From Mastigamoeba balamuthi (Eukaryota; Evosea; Mastigamoebida; Mastigamoebidae): 64,000 nt of DNA. The translations under genes and the position numbers were made by a program. The notes below the pieces were generated by a model. The model saw only the letters and a list, made by a program, of their open reading frames with translations, did no database searches and was not told the DNA's origin. Positions within the stretch are counted from its first letter, which is position 1; every line of letters starts with the position of its first letter. This document shows, in pieces, positions 35,362 to 46,004 of the stretch. The stretch is taken from assembly GCA_902651635.1 (NCBI GenBank), contig CACRSC010000020.1:97292-161291 (forward strand), given 5' to 3'.

Positions 35362-35944
35362 CGGAGCGTGAGTTGAGGAATAAAAAAGTGGCAGGATGTA
35401 TTCGGGGCAGAGGACCATCCGAGCTGAAGAAATGAGTACTTTCTTCTGCATTTGGTTGGGTGCACTGAGCGGGAGGAGTTGCTGCACCACAGACATTCCC
35501 TTTTTTGTAAGACCCTGAAGAGTGATGGTACCGCACCGGTCGTCCCTAGGAGGGTGTCTTCCTGTCTCGAAAAGCTCATCTCTCATCTCCACCACCGCTA
35601 CGATCTTGAGAACAGCCCGAACAGCCCACCACGCTCTCCATCATTTCGCCAAACAGAATAACGAGGGCTGTTCTTGCGGTTCTCAGAGCAGCACCCAATT
35701 GAGGTCGCTGGGCCCTGTCACCGCTTCATAGGCATAGGAACACCAAGGGGGCTCACTCTCCAGCAGCGTCGCTGCCTTGTGTGTCGAATGGCCGGGCTTC
35801 CCCTTTCGGCTATCTTTTGGCAGCCGGGATGCGTAGAAGCGCTTCGGACGAAGGGTGTCACTGGCCGAGGCCTCAGAAGACCAGAAGTGCAACCAGCAGC
35901 TCGGGATTGGGCGGAGGTACTGCAGGCAAACACAGCAGATTTTC
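35362..35944. other. intergenic, no gene seen
   Basis: Upstream of receptor copy 7 and left of the duplicated USP fragment; no gene or RNA recognised. Confidence 0.4.
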
Positions 35945-36025
35945 TTGTCCGCCGACACGGACGATCGCATGTCGCAGTTCGCCGAGGACGTGCTCTACAG
36001 CGTCGGGGTCGCTGTGGGGGGGGGG
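35945..36025 (-). pseudogene. fragment of the DUSP-USP 3' coding end
   Basis: About 80 nt closely matching 38,175-38,257 (C-terminal SSVSADKE coding region of the DUSP-USP gene), ending in a G run at an assembly gap. Confidence 0.75.
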
Positions 36026-36027
36026 GG

Positions 36028-36053
36028 NNNNNNNNNNNNNNNNNNNNNNNNNN
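36028..36053. other. assembly gap (26 N)
   Basis: A run of N flanked by G-rich sequence; its true size is unknown and the adjoining fragments may not be contiguous. Confidence 0.98.
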
Positions 36054-36055
36054 GG

Positions 36056-36365
36056 GCGGGGGTGCTGGGAGCTCACGATGGTGCGCCCCGGGTGCTGGGG
36101 AGTTGGCGCTGACAGCTTGGGGCTGAACTCCACCTCCGACGCTGGCTCCTTCTCCTGGTCCGTCGACCCTACTGACAAAGCGGACGCAGCCGGTGCGTCT
36201 GTGCTGTCGTCGGCGAGGTCGTCCTTGTCCGGTAGTGGTGCCGGTGGTGGTGGTGCCTGTGCCCTCGCCGCTTCTTCCTGTCCGTGTCGAGCTTCTTGCC
36301 CCCGTGCGAGCTCTCGCTCTGGCCGTCCTCCACTGCCGCTTCCGCTGCCGTTGGCGGCTCGGCGA
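36056..36365 (-). pseudogene. fragment of the DUSP-USP His-rich insert
   Basis: Matches 39,216-39,490 of the DUSP-USP gene, including the His-rich RRGHRHHHHRHH coding segment, with small indels. Its minus-strand frame is open into the adjoining P4-ATPase fragment, so a chimeric ORF exists, but it lacks any catalytic motif. Confidence 0.75.
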
Positions 36366-36366
36366 G

Positions 36367-36552
36367 GGTGGGGGGCACAAAGGTGAGCGCAGTGTACTTG
36401 GACGTCGTCACGTAGTTGCTCGGCCACGGCGGTGCCGATGAGGCCGAGCGTAGGGCCCCATGGGCATGACCCGCTCGGGCCCCTTAGGCGCTCGGCGCAG
36501 GCCCAGGGTCAAGAGGAGGCCTCAAACACGAACTCAATACGCTGTGCTGATA
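36367..36552 (-). pseudogene. fragment of P4-ATPase exon 1
   Basis: Matches 32,520-32,735, including [15 protein letters not shown] and the region around the P4-ATPase start codon, where the copy carries indels. The start region reads aaacacgaactcaatacgc against aaacacgaactcataacgc in the intact gene. Followed at 36.65 kb by a receptor copy, in the same order as P4-ATPase then copy 7. Confidence 0.8.
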
Positions 36553-36654
36553 GGAATTGAGCCGGAAATTCTCTCAATTGATTTGCAGATCGCGATCAGG
36601 CAAATCTTGGTCGCCTGACCTCAGCTCACGCACGCAGCAGCCTGCCGTGCTCTA

Positions 36655-37881
36655 CTTGTGGAGCTCGTTGCTCATCGAGGAGGGTGGCAGTACAGTGGAC
36701 AGGTCCAAATCCGACGACGAGTGTTGCGCTGTGCTGGGCGACGTTGCTGGCCCCGACAAACACACCTGACCCCGAACTCCCGTCCCCCGACCCCGTATAC
36801 GCCCTAGTGGTTCGAGTGCACCGTCAGGTTGGAGCACCCGCGCTCGCAGTGACCCCCGAACCTATAGCTGTAGCACTGGCACGACCCGCCCACGCACAGG
36901 CCGTTTCCACTGCAGTCGAGGTCGCTGGCGCATGCAGTGTTGTCCCACGGTAGCACCGTGATGGTCTCTGTGCCCATGGCCGTGTTGGCCGAATCGCTGA
37001 ACATCTTGAGCTCGTAGATGCCCGGGGGCAGGTACGTCGAGAAGATGCGGACGACCCTGATGAAGTCCACCGACTTCTGATCTGCCAGCTCGAGGTCGTG
37101 TGTCCACGTCCACAGGTATCGGAAGTCCTACTCCTGGCCTGCCAGCGGGGAGATCTGGATCCACTCCTCCCCGTGGGCTTCGGTACGTCCATCTGGAACA
37201 CAAACGGGACACCAAGGCGCTGTGGGAGGTTCATGCCGAGCTTGTAGCCACGTATGTTACAGAGTACCCGTTGCTGCACCTGCACTCCCCCAGCAGATAC
37301 TCGCACGTCCCATGGCCCAGAGACTCGCACGGAGAGTCGCAGCCGGGGACAGCGCAGGACCACTGGATCTGGAAGTCGATGGGGTCGTACACGGCGCTGC
37401 TGTTGGCGTCCCACACGAAGAACGTGAAGTGCAGGAGCCCAGTGACCTTTGCCGAGCAGCCAACGGTCGCCCACCACTCGGAGGACAATATTGGCACTTC
37501 GCCGCTCTCGACCAGGGACTGCTGGGACTCCAAACCACCGCCGGGAGACTTCGCGAGGGTTGCGGACGAATTGGATTGGAGAAATGCCCTTCTCACGGCG
37601 TACTTGACCTTAGAGGATGCCGACGGCCAACCGAACGTGATGTTCCTCGTGAGCGGCGTCAGTTCGAGCTCCGGCGCGGACTCCGCGGCCGTGGGCACTC
37701 CTGACTTGACTACGAAGGTCTTGTTGCTTGCTCCTGTACGCGCCCATATGAACACAGGCGCTGATGTCTGCGACAAGAGAGCCAGGTGCTCAGAGAAGAG
37801 AAAGGCGGGATAGGTCAAGCGCACAGAGGATACCGTGGCGGCGAGCAGGAGCAGGAACAAGACTGGTGTCCTCTGCCCCAT
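36655..37881 (-). pseudogene. EGF-CUB pseudogene, copy 8
   Basis: Starts well: signal peptide MGQRTPVLFLLLLAATVSS, phase-0 intron (GTGCGC), N-domain like copy 7, and EGF 1 up to LLGECRCSNGYS. The frame then breaks in EGF 1, there is a stop and further shift in the middle domain, and the segment from CUB through TM is deleted so that EGF 2 runs almost directly into a tail end with SSSDLDLSTVLPPSS. About 1 kb shorter than the intact genes. Non-functional as a receptor, though a secreted N-terminal fragment could be made. Confidence 0.8.
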
Positions 37882-38128
37882 TCTCGTTGAGCTAGTGCAG
37901 GAGCAATTAAATTGTCCTCAAGGTCTGTTTCTTCAACTCAGGAACCCCAACCGAGTCCCCCAATTCAAGCCTTGACCGGGCAAAACCGGGTGGACCGCTG
38001 GGCGCAAGGCATGCACTCACCGAGACCCCGAAGACAAGAATGTAACACACCGGGATCTAGTGCGTCCACTCCCACCGCGCTAACCGTTGGTGATGCAGGC
38101 AAACATGACATCTATTCCTATTGCTGGT

Positions 38129-41100
38129 TTAGGGCGCGCCTTCCTTCTGCTGCGTGGCCTCCTTTTCCCGCTCGTGCTCCTTGTCCGCCGACACGGACGA
38201 TCGCGTGTCGCAGCTCGCCGAGGACGCGCTCGACAGCGTCGGGGTCGCTGTGGGGGCAGCGCCCGCGGTGGGCACGGGCAGCGGCGGGGGCGGCGTCCCG
38301 GACCCGCTCTGGATCCGCTGGAAAAACAGAACGTACGACGCCCCCGTGTGCATCTCCGACTCCTGCACGCGGTGGCACGAGCTGTCGTTGTACAGGTACC
38401 ACGCCCCGTTGTCCTTGTTGCGCGCGTACGCCGTGTAGTGTCCCCCGCCCATCCCTCCCATGTGGTTCTGCGCCTCGGCCGTCAGTGCCGCCCAGCGATA
38501 GAGGGCAGAGAGCGGTGCTTGCTTGCGAACCGATATCGCGTAGAGTCGGTAGACGGGCGGGAGCTTCTGCGGGGGCACAAAGGCGCTGAGGTCCCAGTAG
38601 TCCGACGAGAACTCGACGTTTGTGAGGAGCTTCTCGCGGAACATGCGCGAGTACTGGAAGCGCTTGAGGTGCACCACCAGCAGCTCGGGGAGCCTCCAGA
38701 GGTCGAACTTCTTGTCGGCCTGCTTGTGCGTCTTGCACACAGGGCAGTACCACGGGTCGTCGGGCCCCAGCCGCTCGTTCGACGTGAACAGCCGCACGCA
38801 GTCGTCGATGGTCACCCTGCGGCTCGTCTTCTCCTTCCTCAGCTCGTACAGCGTCGGGTGGACCCGCACCGACTGCACCGCACAGAGCACCCCCGGTGCT
38901 GTCAAGAGGCGGCCACGCACGCAGGGCGACCTACCGAGACGTTGTCGACGAGCTTCGGGACAAGCGGGGCGCACTGCTGGCACCAGTCGATCGACACGCT
39001 CAGCGAGTTGACAAACTTGGTGGGCTCCTGGACGCCGAGCGGCTGCGACCCCGTGGGCACGGCGCAACCCCAGCAGTCCGCCGTGTACGGACACTTGGCG
39101 CACGTGACGCCCGTGCTGCTCACCCACGACAGCTTGAACGGCACCTCCTGCAGCATGTCCCCCACTCGGAACTGCGTGGACCTGAGCTGCGCTGCGGTGC
39201 TGGGGAGGGGAAGTGTTGGGAGGCTCACGATGGTGTGCCCCGGGTGCTGGGGCGTGGGCGCTGACAGCTTGGGGCTGCACTCCACCTCCGACGCTGGCTC
39301 CTTCTCCTGGTCCGCCGGGGGCTCGTCCGTCGACCCCACCGACACAGCAGACGCAGCCGATGCGTCTGCGCTTTCGTCTGCGAGGTCGTCCTTGTCCCGG
39401 CGGTGGTGCCGGTGGTGGTGGTGCCTGTGCCCTCGCCGCTTCTTCTTGTCCTTGTCGAGCTTCTTGCCCCCGTGCGAGCTCTCGCTCTGGTCCTCCTCCA
39501 CTGCCCCTGCCGCTNCCGATGCGTCTGCGCTTTCGTCTGCGAGGTCGTCCTTGTCCCGGCGGTGGTGCCGGTGGTGGTGGTGCCTGTGCCCTCGCCGCTT
39601 CTTCTTGTCCTTGTCGAGCTTCTTGCCCCCGTGCGAGCTCTCGCTCTGGTCCTCCTCCACTGCCCCTGCCGCTGCCCCTGCCGCTGGCTGCTGAGCTGCC
39701 GGCTGCTGCTCCGAGAACGGCGGCAGCGCAGCCAAGTCCCGCACGTACCTGCGCAGCCGGGCCCACGTCTGGGCGTAAAGCTCATCTCCGGACGTGTCCT
39801 TGGTGGCGAAGAGCACAAATGGAACTCCGAAGATCTCCCACGGGCACTTGTTGAACGAGTATCCAGACTCTGGCGGCGCTCCCTTGTAGCGCCTGTGCGT
39901 CATGTGCAGCCGCATGTGCGTGTTGGTCTGCACTTCCGCAGGCACCTCGTAGCTGCGGTGTTGTGAGAAGGAGGGCGACTGCGGGGTTGGGAGCCGTTCG
40001 AACATCATGTTGAGGTCCGTGTCCTGAATTCCCGACAGGGGCGCGTCAGACCCGGAGAACGAGTATATCTTGGCGTTGTAGACACACGCGAAGCTCATCT
40101 CCTCCACGCGCGTTCCAGTCACCTGCGAGAGCGCGATCTGCGCGGGCAGCCCCGCAGCTGTCAGACACTGTTGCCCTCGCCGAGAGGCGGGGGGAGGACG
40201 CGCCTTGAGGTCGCCGACGGTGCCCTTCTTGGGGAGCATGAAGCCGTACTTGGAGGGGATGTCCTCGAGGTCGCCGGTGAACCTGTAGAAGACGAGCTCG
40301 AAGTTGCGGTCGCGCTCGGTGGGGATGGGCAGCGAGAGGTACATGAAGGGGTCGAACGTGATGCTCTTCTTGTGGCAGTCGGGGCAGACGAGGGTGCTCT
40401 TGAGCTGCCCCTGGAAGAGGTTGACGATGACCGACCTGTTGCGCTTCAGGTGGCACTGCCAGGCCTCGTCGGCGACCTCGTCGTCGGGGCGCGTGCCGCC
40501 CTCGGGGACCTCGACAAAGGGCTTCTTCGAGACCTCGTTGAGGTCCTCGTGCAGCCCGTCGAGCAGGAACGAGAGCAGCTCCTGCGAGTCGTGCTGCGCG
40601 TAGCCGTTGAACTGCGGCGCCCACTTGCCGATCGTCCACTTGAGCGACCGCGGGGCCACGGCCGTGTGCGAGCCGCTCCACAGCACCTTCATGAGGTTGC
40701 CGTAGGCCTCTGCGAGCTGCCCCTTCATGCCCATCGAGTTGTGCGTGTTGATGTCGCGCCTGAACCTGTCGCTCGTGAAGTACTCTGCCAGCGGCGCGCT
40801 GTTGCTCAGGCACTGCAGCGCGCTGTTCATGAAGCACGTGTTGCCCAGGTTGTGCAGCCCGCACAGCCCCCGCTGGTGCGTCCCGGGCTCCGCGGCGCCC
40901 TCCTCGTCCTCCCCGCCGGCGTCCGTGTCGTAGTCGAGCAGGAAGAAGCTGCGCACCGCCCCGAACGCCGTCCGCATGATGCCCCTGCGCGGCTGCGCGT
41001 GTCCCTGCGGCGCCTTCTTGGGCCACTCGCCGCTGTCCAGCTTCAGCTCCACAGAGAGCTTCTGCCCGTCCGACACGCACAGCTGCTCCAGCACGCTGCC

Positions 41101-42057
41101 CTCGTCCCCCACCACCTTGCCCGCCAGCCACACCCGCGCCCGCGCCGCGTCCATCCGCCAGTGCTCGCACGCGCGCCCCTTGAGCTCCCCCACCGTCGCC
41201 CGCTTGCTCACCACAAACTCGTCCTCCCGCGCGTTGGGCGTGCCCGCCGCCCCCGCCATCACCACCCACAGCGGGTACACCTCCACGCGCGCCTGCCTCG
41301 ACACCCCCTCCTCGATGACGTACCTGCGCCGGGGAGAGCGGGAGAGAGGAGGGGGCGTCGTTCCGGAACCAGGCGGTCAGAGCGGCACCGTCATCGCAGG
41401 CAAAAGGTAAGAAATGCCTGCGTTGCGTCACTGAGCCCACTCACACACTCTCGCTCTATCCGCGTTCGCTCTTGTTCACTCGCTATTGCTCTCGAGTCAC
41501 ACCAGGCGGGGGGGAGAAGCGGCGCACCTGCGGATGACGGGGCCGCCCTGGTACCACGCGTAGAGGTACTGCCAGAGCTTCTCGGGGACGAGGATGTAGT
41601 CCCAGTTGCCCTGCAGGCCCTGGCGCAGGCGCGCGCCGAAGAGGCCCTTCTCCGTGCCCAGGGCCGAGACGGCGGCCCTGCGGACCTCGCCCCCCGCGGT
41701 CGCCACGATGTCCGAGTTGTCGATCTCGCCGGGCTTGCTGGGGCCCTCCTGCAGCGTCGGTACAATTTCCGGGCAATTGAATTTCAATTCGCAGAATATC
41801 TCAGCGGCAGAGCGGCAGAGGAAAAAGAAGGAAACGCGGGAGGGGGATGGGAGGGGATGGCGCAAGCAGACCATCTTCTTGTCGGTGTCAGGGGGCGGGG
41901 TGGCAGGGGTGCGCTCGTCGAGGCGCGTGTAGGACTTGAACAGGCGCCACCAGCGCGCGCTGACGACGTACCACGCCTCGCCCGCAGCCATCGGGCCGCA
42001 CTCGCTCATGACGCGAGCGGCCTCGCGCCTCTGCTCGTCCGCCGACACGTCCGCCAT
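38129..42057 (-). CDS. DUSP-USP ubiquitin-specific protease (USP4/11/15-like)
   Basis: Exons 42057-41872, 41748-41528, 41323-40204, 40137-38935 and 38872-38129 join in phases 0, 2, 0 and 0; 1157 residues as assembled. The DUSP domain (WWRLFKSY ... GNWDYILVPEKLWQYLYAW) is split over exons 1-2, then a ubiquitin-like segment, then the USP core. Cys box GLHNLGNTCFMNSALQCLSN, zinc-finger pairs CPDC and CPVC, and His box GGMGGGHYTAYARN with NDSSC nearby are complete, so it should be active. A His/Lys-rich insert follows residue 510 and is duplicated around a single N at 39,515.  Intron 3 is GC-AG (AAG|GCGCGT, 66 nt). Removing it restores the expected GTVGDLK-IALSQVTG join. Domain order matches USP4/11/15, which act on spliceosome and signalling substrates. 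Confidence 0.9.
39357..39673. repeat. 158-bp exact direct repeat flanking one N
   Basis: Bases 39357-39514 recur at 39516-39673, separated by a single N. The two copies appear identical by eye, and the period of 159 preserves frame only if the N counts as a base. An assembly join artefact is likelier than a true duplication; a third diverged copy lies at about 36,200-36,330. Confidence 0.85.
41415..41430 (+). repeat. 16-bp recurrent intron motif, copy b
   Basis: TGCCTGCGTTGCGTCA preceded by GAAA, in intron 2 of the first DUSP-USP, antisense to the gene. Confidence 0.85.
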
Positions 42058-42273
42058 GCGGGGGGTGTGTGGTGTGTGGCGTGCAATGTGCGGCCTCGGC
42101 CCCTACAAAAATCAAATGGACAATAAATATCTTGTGCGATCTCACAGCAATAATATCACAAAGATATTGAGGTCACATACAAACAGCTGTGATAAGAGCG
42201 ACCCGAATTTTGTTGTTTCGTTGGTTTCACTGTCAGTCAGAATGCCTCAAAATGCGCTGGTGATGGCAAAAAG

Positions 42274-42346
42274 CTCCCCAGCGGGGAATTGAACCCCGAT
42301 CAGCCATGTGACAGACGGCTATACTAAACCGTTATACTACTGAGGA
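42274..42346 (-). tRNA. tRNA-Asp (anticodon GTC)
   Basis: A 73-nt cloverleaf on the minus strand. The 7-bp acceptor stem (TCCTCAG with CTGGGGA) has one G-T pair, the anticodon loop is CTGTCAC, the T arm is CGGGG-TTCAATT-CCCCG, and the discriminator is G, as in eukaryotic tRNA-Asp. No intron; CCA is not encoded. A T-rich stretch follows within 130 nt downstream. It sits in the spacer between the RhoGEF and DUSP-USP genes. Confidence 0.93.
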
Positions 42347-42531
42347 TTTCACATTTGAAACAGGATTCAGTGCGAGTGAGAGAGTGATTCATAAACCAAC
42401 TCCACAAACTCCACAATTGTTTTCGTAGAGGCTCAAGACTTCTCATTTTCAGGGCTCGAAGTAAACAGGAATCGGTCTAACAGACCACACTGTCAATGTC
42501 TGCATTTCAAACATCAGAATAGGATAAAAGT

Positions 42532-45500
42532 CTAATGAACCCGTACCGTATCCTGGGAGCCAGCCCAAACGTCGCAAAGGAACTCAGTGGACCTGCACTC
42601 CACCACACTGCTGATCTTGTCCGTGTGGTACCCACGTACCTCTCCAATGTACCTCCTGGACGACGTATCCCAAACGATAATCTTCTGGTCGGCTGAGCAC
42701 GTCCACACCTGCCCTGTCGACAGCACAGACATTCCGAGCACCTCTCCCTTATGGCGAGCAAAAGTCGACAGCAGCTGCAGCGTGCGAGCGTCCCAGACGT
42801 ACATGGCCCCGTTGTCCGTCGCAGACCACACTGTGTTGCCGACGGCTGCCATCACCGTGGTCCTCCTGCCCGAGGGCTCCTTGATCTGCTGCACTTTGGT
42901 GTACGTCCCGTCGATGAGGTCCCAGACGCGTATCTCCTGCTCCGTGCCCTTGCGCTTCCCAGCGGACCACACGCGCCCAAACGCGTCCTGTGCAAGCGCG
43001 AACGTGTCGGTCTTCTCGCTGGCCTCGGGGTCGCGCAGCTCGGCAACGCGCGTGCGCGTCTTGGCCTCGAATACGATAATGGACCCGAGGCTGCCCGCCC
43101 ACATCTCGTCGCGCGAGGGCACGTGCAGCATCGAGAGCGCTGGCACGCCCTTGGATCTGAATCGCGGCCTTGGTGCCAGCGTCGTAGACGAAGATAGACT
43201 CGTCCGTCCCCATCCACACGGAGCCGTCAACGGAGCAGCAGCACATTGCGCCGCGAGGCGCAGCGGACTGGAACGACTCGACCAGGACAACCTTCTTCGC
43301 GTCCCAGATCCCGACCATCCCCTTGCTGTCCACAGACCATATCTGCAATCGTGTGAGCGCTCCGACAATAGGCCTGGCCCATCTTACTGTCTTGGCGGCA
43401 GGGATGTAGGCGAGCGCCCTGACACTTTTCTCGTGCAGATGCAGCTTGCGCCTAAACGAAACGAAGTCCGTCTCGTGGAGGACCGGGAGCAGCGGGGCGC
43501 CTGGCGTCTCGAACAGGTCGATGTAGCGTGCAATGAGCAGCATGGTCACCTCGATAGCGGGCACTCTGCGCGATCCGTCGACCTGCTGGTTGCCGAACAC
43601 CATAATCGGGGCAAACTCCTCCGCGACCTTCTGCGAGGTCGCCTTGTTCACGTGCCCGTTGGCGACAACGTTGCTCAGGAACGAGAGCAGGCGGCGCAGC
43701 AGGACGCGGTTGTACAGCGGCAGCGCCTCGAACATCTCGAAGATGGCGTAGGTCTGCGCGTCTCCGGCCTTCTGGTGTATGGCGAGGTAGCGGGCCTGGA
43801 CGTCCGGCGGGTGCACGAGCGGGGCGGGCATAGTGCGCAGGAAGCGCTTCAGGAGCTCGGCCAAGGCGCTCGTCGAGCTAGACGCCCCGCCGTCCAGCTT
43901 GTCGAGCTGCCCCCTCAACGCAATCTCCTCGAGCTCCTTCATCACAGCCTCGTCGGGTTTCGCGAAGAGGCCCTGCCAGAAGCGTTGGGAACGCGAGAAG
44001 ACCAGCGTTGGGGACGCACGTTCTTCTCCGTCATCCCGTACGACGTTATTTGGTACATGATCTTGCGGACGAGCATCGGCAGGCTGTGGTTGGCGTACAG
44101 CGCCTGCTCGTGCGTCATCAGCCTCTCCAGGCCGATGGCCAGCGACGCGTAGGGCACCTGTGTGTAGTCCTCGCAGCCCGTCAGCGCGCCGCACTTGGAC
44201 TTGAAGATGGAGACCCAGTTCGCGTGCTGCTCGTTGCTGGTGGCGCTGTACTGCTTGAGCCCGACGAGCGGGTAGACCGCTGGGGGTTCCCTGTCGTACC
44301 CGTACCTGCCCTTGAGCTCCGCCCAGCCGGGCGGGAACTCCGCCTTGCGTGTCACTGCCTTGTTGGCCAGGAAGAACGACTTGCGCTCCGCGGTCACGCG
44401 CTCGACGAGGTGCAGCGAGTTGTTGTTCTTCAGCTCGTACCACTCGAGCAGCTTGCACTTGAACTTGGCTATGCGCGAAGCCATCAGCGAGCGTTCCTCC
44501 GTGGCAAAAGGGAGCAGGCGCACATCCAGGGGGGAGCGGCAGGGCCACAGCGACGCCGTCGGTGAACAGAATGAACTTGACGGGTATCTCGACGTTGAGC
44601 CCGAACTCGAAGGAGCTCAGCAGCACAAAGTCCGCTTGCTGGATGAGCTTGCGTCCGGGGCCGTACGGGACGCCCGCCGTGTTCTCGATCGCCCTGAGGG
44701 CGTCCATCGACGTGTAGAGCAGCTCGACGCCGACGGCCTCCTTGGCGGTCTCCTCCAGCGTGGCCAGCGCGGCGTCCACCTTGTCCAGGATCTCCATGGG
44801 GAGGTCCAGCGTCCTCGGGTCCTCCTGCGCCATTGCACAGCTGAGCCAACGGAATGCTCGCTCGCATCCGGTGCGCGCACGGGCGTCCGCATCGCGAAGC
44901 GGTCGGCGTTGCTGATGCAGCGGGTGGAGATGTCCGAGGCCACGATCATGTCGCGCTGGGCCTTGCTGATGCTGTACAGGTGGCGCGGGCGCGACACGGC
45001 GACCCAGAAGAGGTCCTCCAGCTCCACGCCGGGGAACTGCGACGCGGCCTGGGCCTCTGCAATGGCCTTCTGGCACTCCTGCGACGTCCTCAGCGCCTGC
45101 AGCCTCGCGAGGCTCTCGTTGTTGACCGCCAGGAACTTCTTGTACGCGTCACAGTAGGCCACGCCGTAGACGGGGGCGAGCCAGGGCGCCCGCGACGGGT
45201 CCGCTGCCTCGAGCTCGCCCAGCGCGGCCTCGTTGGCGGCGCGCAGCGTCTCTGTCTCGCGGAACACCACCTCGAGGTCGGGCAGCCTCTCCTTGAGCGT
45301 CTTCTTGAGGCTCCCGTAGTAGTGCCCCGCCACGGTCTCTGCTCCCGAGGCCAGACACACGCCTGCGTCAGAGGGCGCCCCCAGCAGGTGGGGGTTGTGG
45401 GGTGTGCTGCGTGGAGACCGATCTGCGTGGCGAAGGCCTTCTCGAGGGACCTCGCGGCGACGAGCAGGGAGGGCAGCGCCTCGGGGCTCACGGCAGGCAG

Positions 45501-45719
45501 CGGCGTGGCCTTCCAGCCGGCGGGCACGGGGTGCGGCCGCGCGATAACGGGGGTGCCCATGGGGGAGGAGTCGCCGCGAGGGCGGGGGGACGCGGAGCTC
45601 ATGTCCTGGCCAGAGGCGGAGAGCTTGGCCTTACGGGCCAGGCGGTCGAGCGTCCCCTGCTTTTTCTCCCGCTCCTCGCGCTCCCGGGCCGACCTGTCCA
45701 CCGTCCCTCCCTTCTTTCT
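42532..45719 (-). CDS. RhoGEF-PH-RhoGAP-WD40 signalling protein
   Basis: Exons: about 45719-45419 (first exon uncertain; an in-frame ATG is at 45602), 45362-44881, 44824-44020, 43972-43388, 43342-42532. Domains in order: a DH-like RhoGEF (YCDAYKKFLAVNNESLARLQ ... ELEDLFWVAVSRPRHL), a PH domain (VKFILFTDGVAVAL ... HANWVSIF), a RhoGAP (GLFAKPDEAV, LLKRFLRTMPAPLV, LPLYNRVLLRRLLSFLSNVV, NKATSQKVAEEFAPIMVF) and a WD40-like propeller (VWTCSADQKIIVWDTSS). The protein could both load and unload a Rho-family GTPase near membrane or actin. Two single-base shifts interrupt the reading: a C6 run near 44,550 and a GGG near 43,160. Dropping one base at each restores a good PH and propeller, so assembly error is likelier than pseudogenisation. 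The usual catalytic Arg of RhoGAP is not obvious (GLFAKPDE where GLFRKSG is typical). Confidence 0.75.
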
Positions 45720-46004
45720 CTGCAGCGCATCACACGTCAACAGCACGCGCGTTCCTCCTAGTCGAGCGCACCATGGTGCCCTTCAACGCGAGTGGGTCTG
45801 GATTTGAATACGAGATCATATCCCGCAGGATATCTTGATGACGTGTGTGGCTGACGCGTTCGTAACGCTGGTGTCTTGGATCAGCACAACGCCCAAAGCC
45901 GCCAGGTGAGGTGAGCCGAATACGTGAGCTGCCAGCTGAGATTCGCTAGTCTGTACTCCGGGGTGGGCAGATCACTGCTGTTCGTTTCGCCTAAACAGAA
46001 ATCA

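Noticed and set aside
45723-45780. ATG at about 45,774 as the RhoGEF start
   Set aside because: Joining it to the next exon would need an intron of under 30 nt; no other introns here are that short.
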